NCBI GenBank assembly: GCA_020634615.1
Contig: JACKBI010000004.1
Span: forward strand, 124,001-188,000
Reading direction: 5' to 3'
Source of the DNA: Anaerolineales bacterium
Lineage (GTDB): Bacteria; Chloroflexota; Anaerolineae; JAAEKA01
Length of the DNA stretch: 64,000 nucleotides
Positions within the stretch are counted from its first letter, which is position 1. Each line of letters begins with the position of its first letter. Positions 62,038-64,000 of the stretch are shown here, in pieces. The notes under the pieces are model-generated. The model was not told where the DNA came from. It was given only the letters and a program-made list of their open reading frames with translations, and made no database searches. The position numbers were made by a program, and so were the translations under genes.

Positions 62038-63660
62038 ATGAGCAAAGCAGTCTCTTGGATTCCGCGCTCGACGCTGGCGATCACGCTCGCTGGGTTCTCG
62101 CTTATCGTACTTCTTGGTCTTGTGGATCTGGCGACAGGGTCGGAACTATCGTTTTCCATATTTTATCTGCTGCCGATATCTCTGCTCACGTGGTTCACCA
62201 ATAGGCGCATTGGGATCATCTCTGCCTTTGTTTCCACGGTAGTCTGGCTATTGGCGGACTTGACCACCCACTCCGGCTACGCAAATCCCCTGATTCCTTT
62301 TTGGAACGCCTTTGTCAGGTTTTCCGTTTTCCTTGCGATCGTGTTGCTCGAATCCGCGCTTAAGAAACTGAATCAGGGGCTAGAGGAAAAGGTAAAGGAT
62401 CGGACCGCTTCACTTCGGGCTGAAGTGGCTGAACGGGAGAAGGTCGAAGAAAGACTGCAACAATACACGCGCTGGCTCGAGATCCTGCATGACAATGATC
62501 AGGCAATTCTTGCTGCCGCATCCCCGAGGGCGGCGGCGTTGACAACCATTTTACATGTCGAGCGTTTGCCTTCTTGTGACCGAGCCAACCTGGTTCTGTT
62601 TGATTACGAAACGCAGCAAGCCGTCGTATTTGACGCTTCCGGTCGGGCCCAGGACAACGGCGTAAAAGAGACATACATTCCGCTGGCAAGGTTGGTTGAT
62701 TTCATTGCCATGGTGGAAGCACTTCAAGGCCAATTGGGTCATCTGGAAACTGACCTGCAAGGTTCGCAGATCATTCCTGCAATCGCGGCCATTTTGCCTT
62801 CACGAAAGATTCGATCCCTGATGGTTCTGCCGATATACGTACTGGATGAACTGGTCGGAAGCCTGAACCTCATGGCAATTGCTCCTAATGCTTTCTCTTC
62901 CGACCATCTCGGAATCGGGCGTGAACTAACCAACCAACTTGGAATCGCCTTCCAGCAAGCTGAAATGATAGACCAACTGCAAACCAACCAGGATAATTTG
63001 CAGGCACTGTCCAAGCGGCTGCTCGGAGTTCAGGAAGCTGAACGCCGTCATATCGCGCGCGAATTACACGACGAAGTGGGTCAAGCGCTAACCGGGATCG
63101 GACTGACATTGGAGATGGCGGCTCATCTGCAAACTTCTCCAGCCGCGGAGAAAATCAACCAGGCGCGCGTACTCGTGGTTGAACTGATGGACAAAGTAAG
63201 TAGTCTATCGCTGGAACTCCGCCCTTCTCTGCTGGATGACCTGGGTATTTTGCCAACCTTGCTGTGGTATACAGACCGCTATGCGTCCCAGACAGGTATC
63301 AAAGTCGACCTCAGGCACAGCGGCCTGGAGAATCGGCGTTTTAGGCCGGAGATTGAAACAGCAGCGTATCGCATAGCCCAGGAAGGACTGACGAACGTCG
63401 CAAGGCATGCCCGTGTACGTGAAGTCAGGTTGGCCATGTGGTATGATCAAAACTGTCTCGGGATCCAAATCCAGGATAAGGGCGTCGGCTTCGAACCTCA
63501 GATCACGCCGACATCCCCTTATGCAGGTGGATTATTGGGGATGCAGGAACGCGCCTGGCTGCTGAACGGTACATGTGCGATCGAGTCTGCTTCTGGAAAA
63601 GGGACTCGCATCACAGCCGAGATTCCAGTTGACGTCCCGGTAGGCGCGGAAGGGGAATGA
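62038..63660 (+). CDS. NarL-type sensor histidine kinase with GAF domain
   Basis: A 540-residue kinase. Three or four N-terminal helices (to ~110) form a small membrane sensor, followed by a coiled coil, a GAF domain (~150-310) and a HisKA_3 domain with 'AERRHIARELHDEVGQALTG', the His being the phosphorylation site. The ATPase part has 'AQEGLTNVARHARV' and 'DKGVGF'. The ATG at 62038 is chosen; the frame is open to 61945 without support. A response regulator starts one base after its stop, a standard pair. Base composition is lower in GC than its neighbours. Confidence 0.9.
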   Translation: MSKAVSWIPRSTLAITLAGFSLIVLLGLVDLATGSELSFSIFYLLPISLLTWFTNRRIGIISAFVSTVVWLLADLTTHSGYANPLIPFWNAFVRFSVFLAIVLLESALKKLNQGLEEKVKDRTASLRAEVAEREKVEERLQQYTRWLEILHDNDQAILAAASPRAAALTTILHVERLPSCDRANLVLFDYETQQAVVFDASGRAQDNGVKETYIPLARLVDFIAMVEALQGQLGHLETDLQGSQIIPAIAAILPSRKIRSLMVLPIYVLDELVGSLNLMAIAPNAFSSDHLGIGRELTNQLGIAFQQAEMIDQLQTNQDNLQALSKRLLGVQEAERRHIARELHDEVGQALTGIGLTLEMAAHLQTSPAAEKINQARVLVVELMDKVSSLSLELRPSLLDDLGILPTLLWYTDRYASQTGIKVDLRHSGLENRRFRPEIETAAYRIAQEGLTNVARHARVREVRLAMWYDQNCLGIQIQDKGVGFEPQITPTSPYAGGLLGMQERAWLLNGTCAIESASGKGTRITAEIPVDVPVGAEGE

Positions 63661-63661
63661 C

Positions 63662-64000
63662 GTGACGACGATAGTCCTGGCTGATGACCATCACGTTGTT
63701 CGACAAAGCTTCCGTCTTCTGTTGGAAGCCGAAACTGACTTCCAGGTTGTGGGAGAGGCTGCTACCGGGCTGGAGGCAATTGACATGGTCGAGCGCATAC
63801 GACCGGACCTGTTGGTCGTCGATCTCATGATGCCTGAACTCAACGGCATTGAGGTGGCGCGCCGCGTAAAGAAGTACGCACCGAAAACGGTGATCGTGAT
63901 ACTATCCATGCACGAAAATGAAGCCTACGTTCTGGAGGCCCTGCGCGCCGGCGTGTCGGCCTACGTGCTGAAGAAGTCTACCGCCCAGGAACTGGTCTAT
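63662..64000 (+). CDS. NarL/FixJ-type response regulator (3'-partial)
   Basis: Runs off the window end; 113 residues are visible. The receiver domain is complete in its key residues: Asp-Asp in 'VLADDHHVVRQ' (8-9), the phosphorylated Asp54 in 'LLVVDLMMPELNG', Ser in 'VILSMHENE' and Lys in 'AYVLKKST'. A C-terminal LuxR-type helix-turn-helix is expected beyond the window. The GTG start lies one base after the kinase stop, so the two are co-transcribed and form a phosphorelay pair. Confidence 0.93.
   Translation, partial: MTTIVLADDHHVVRQSFRLLLEAETDFQVVGEAATGLEAIDMVERIRPDLLVVDLMMPELNGIEVARRVKKYAPKTVIVILSMHENEAYVLEALRAGVSAYVLKKSTAQELVY

Overview
The window is GC-rich, densely coded bacterial DNA with no rRNA, tRNA, phage or CRISPR locus that I can see. 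The organism is most likely a member of the Chloroflexota, of Anaerolineae or Caldilinea type. This is inference from gene content: very large NEW3/FG-GAP surface proteins, CSLREA and choice-of-anchor-B secreted proteins with dockerin-like tails, short 'LAAC' lipoproteins, DUF2079 and DUF2142 membrane proteins, an FMN-riboswitch-controlled RibXY-type importer, and many short palindromic intergenic repeats.

Layout. 1-14.3 kb (+) is a cell-surface block: the 3' part of a gene for a giant membrane-anchored protein (over 3,580 residues visible), two paralogous lipoproteins and a secreted beta-helix protein. 14.3-21.0 kb (-) is a compact operon: threonine synthase, an AlaX-type tRNA editing protein, an MBL-fold protein with an acidic tail, a type III asparaginase and a DUF2079 membrane protein. 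21.2-24.4 kb (-) is a three-gene ABC importer behind a promoter, an FMN riboswitch and a terminator-like hairpin. 24.4-25.6 kb (-) is an MBL-fold hydrolase whose leader holds an unassigned, highly structured RNA with its own promoter. 25.7-29.4 kb is a histidine cluster (hisC, hisB, DUF402, hisH; -) split by a divergent hicBA toxin-antitoxin pair. 29.5-33.9 kb (-) encodes a secreted M28 peptidase, a phospholipase-D-like lipoprotein with three repeated beta domains and a URO-D-family protein.

34.0-39.2 kb (+) holds dinB, a BsuBI/PstI-type restriction-modification operon with a tiny leading ORF, an alpha/beta hydrolase and a PlsC-like acyltransferase; a membrane protein faces them. 40.0-40.7 kb is a repeat island with a MITE-like element. 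40.7-46.1 kb (+) is a MacAB-like efflux set and an ankyrin protein. 46.2-53.4 kb (+) has a choice-of-anchor-B protein, a MerR regulator with a textbook long-spacer promoter, a GH13 hydrolase and a DUF2142 membrane protein.

53.4-57.0 kb (+) is a tungstate/molybdate-type ABC operon (tupBCA-like plus a GntR/PBP regulator) riddled with single-base frameshifts. 57.0-64 kb holds a methyltransferase-like protein, a conserved small protein, an orphan histidine kinase, a triple-PDZ exported protein and the start of a NarL-type two-component system.

The most rewarding things to check are the unassigned structured RNA at 25.3-25.5 kb, the purine-rich repeat placed in frame in two unrelated genes, the nested inverted-repeat family, the frameshift cluster in the tup operon, and the small ORF that opens the restriction-modification operon.
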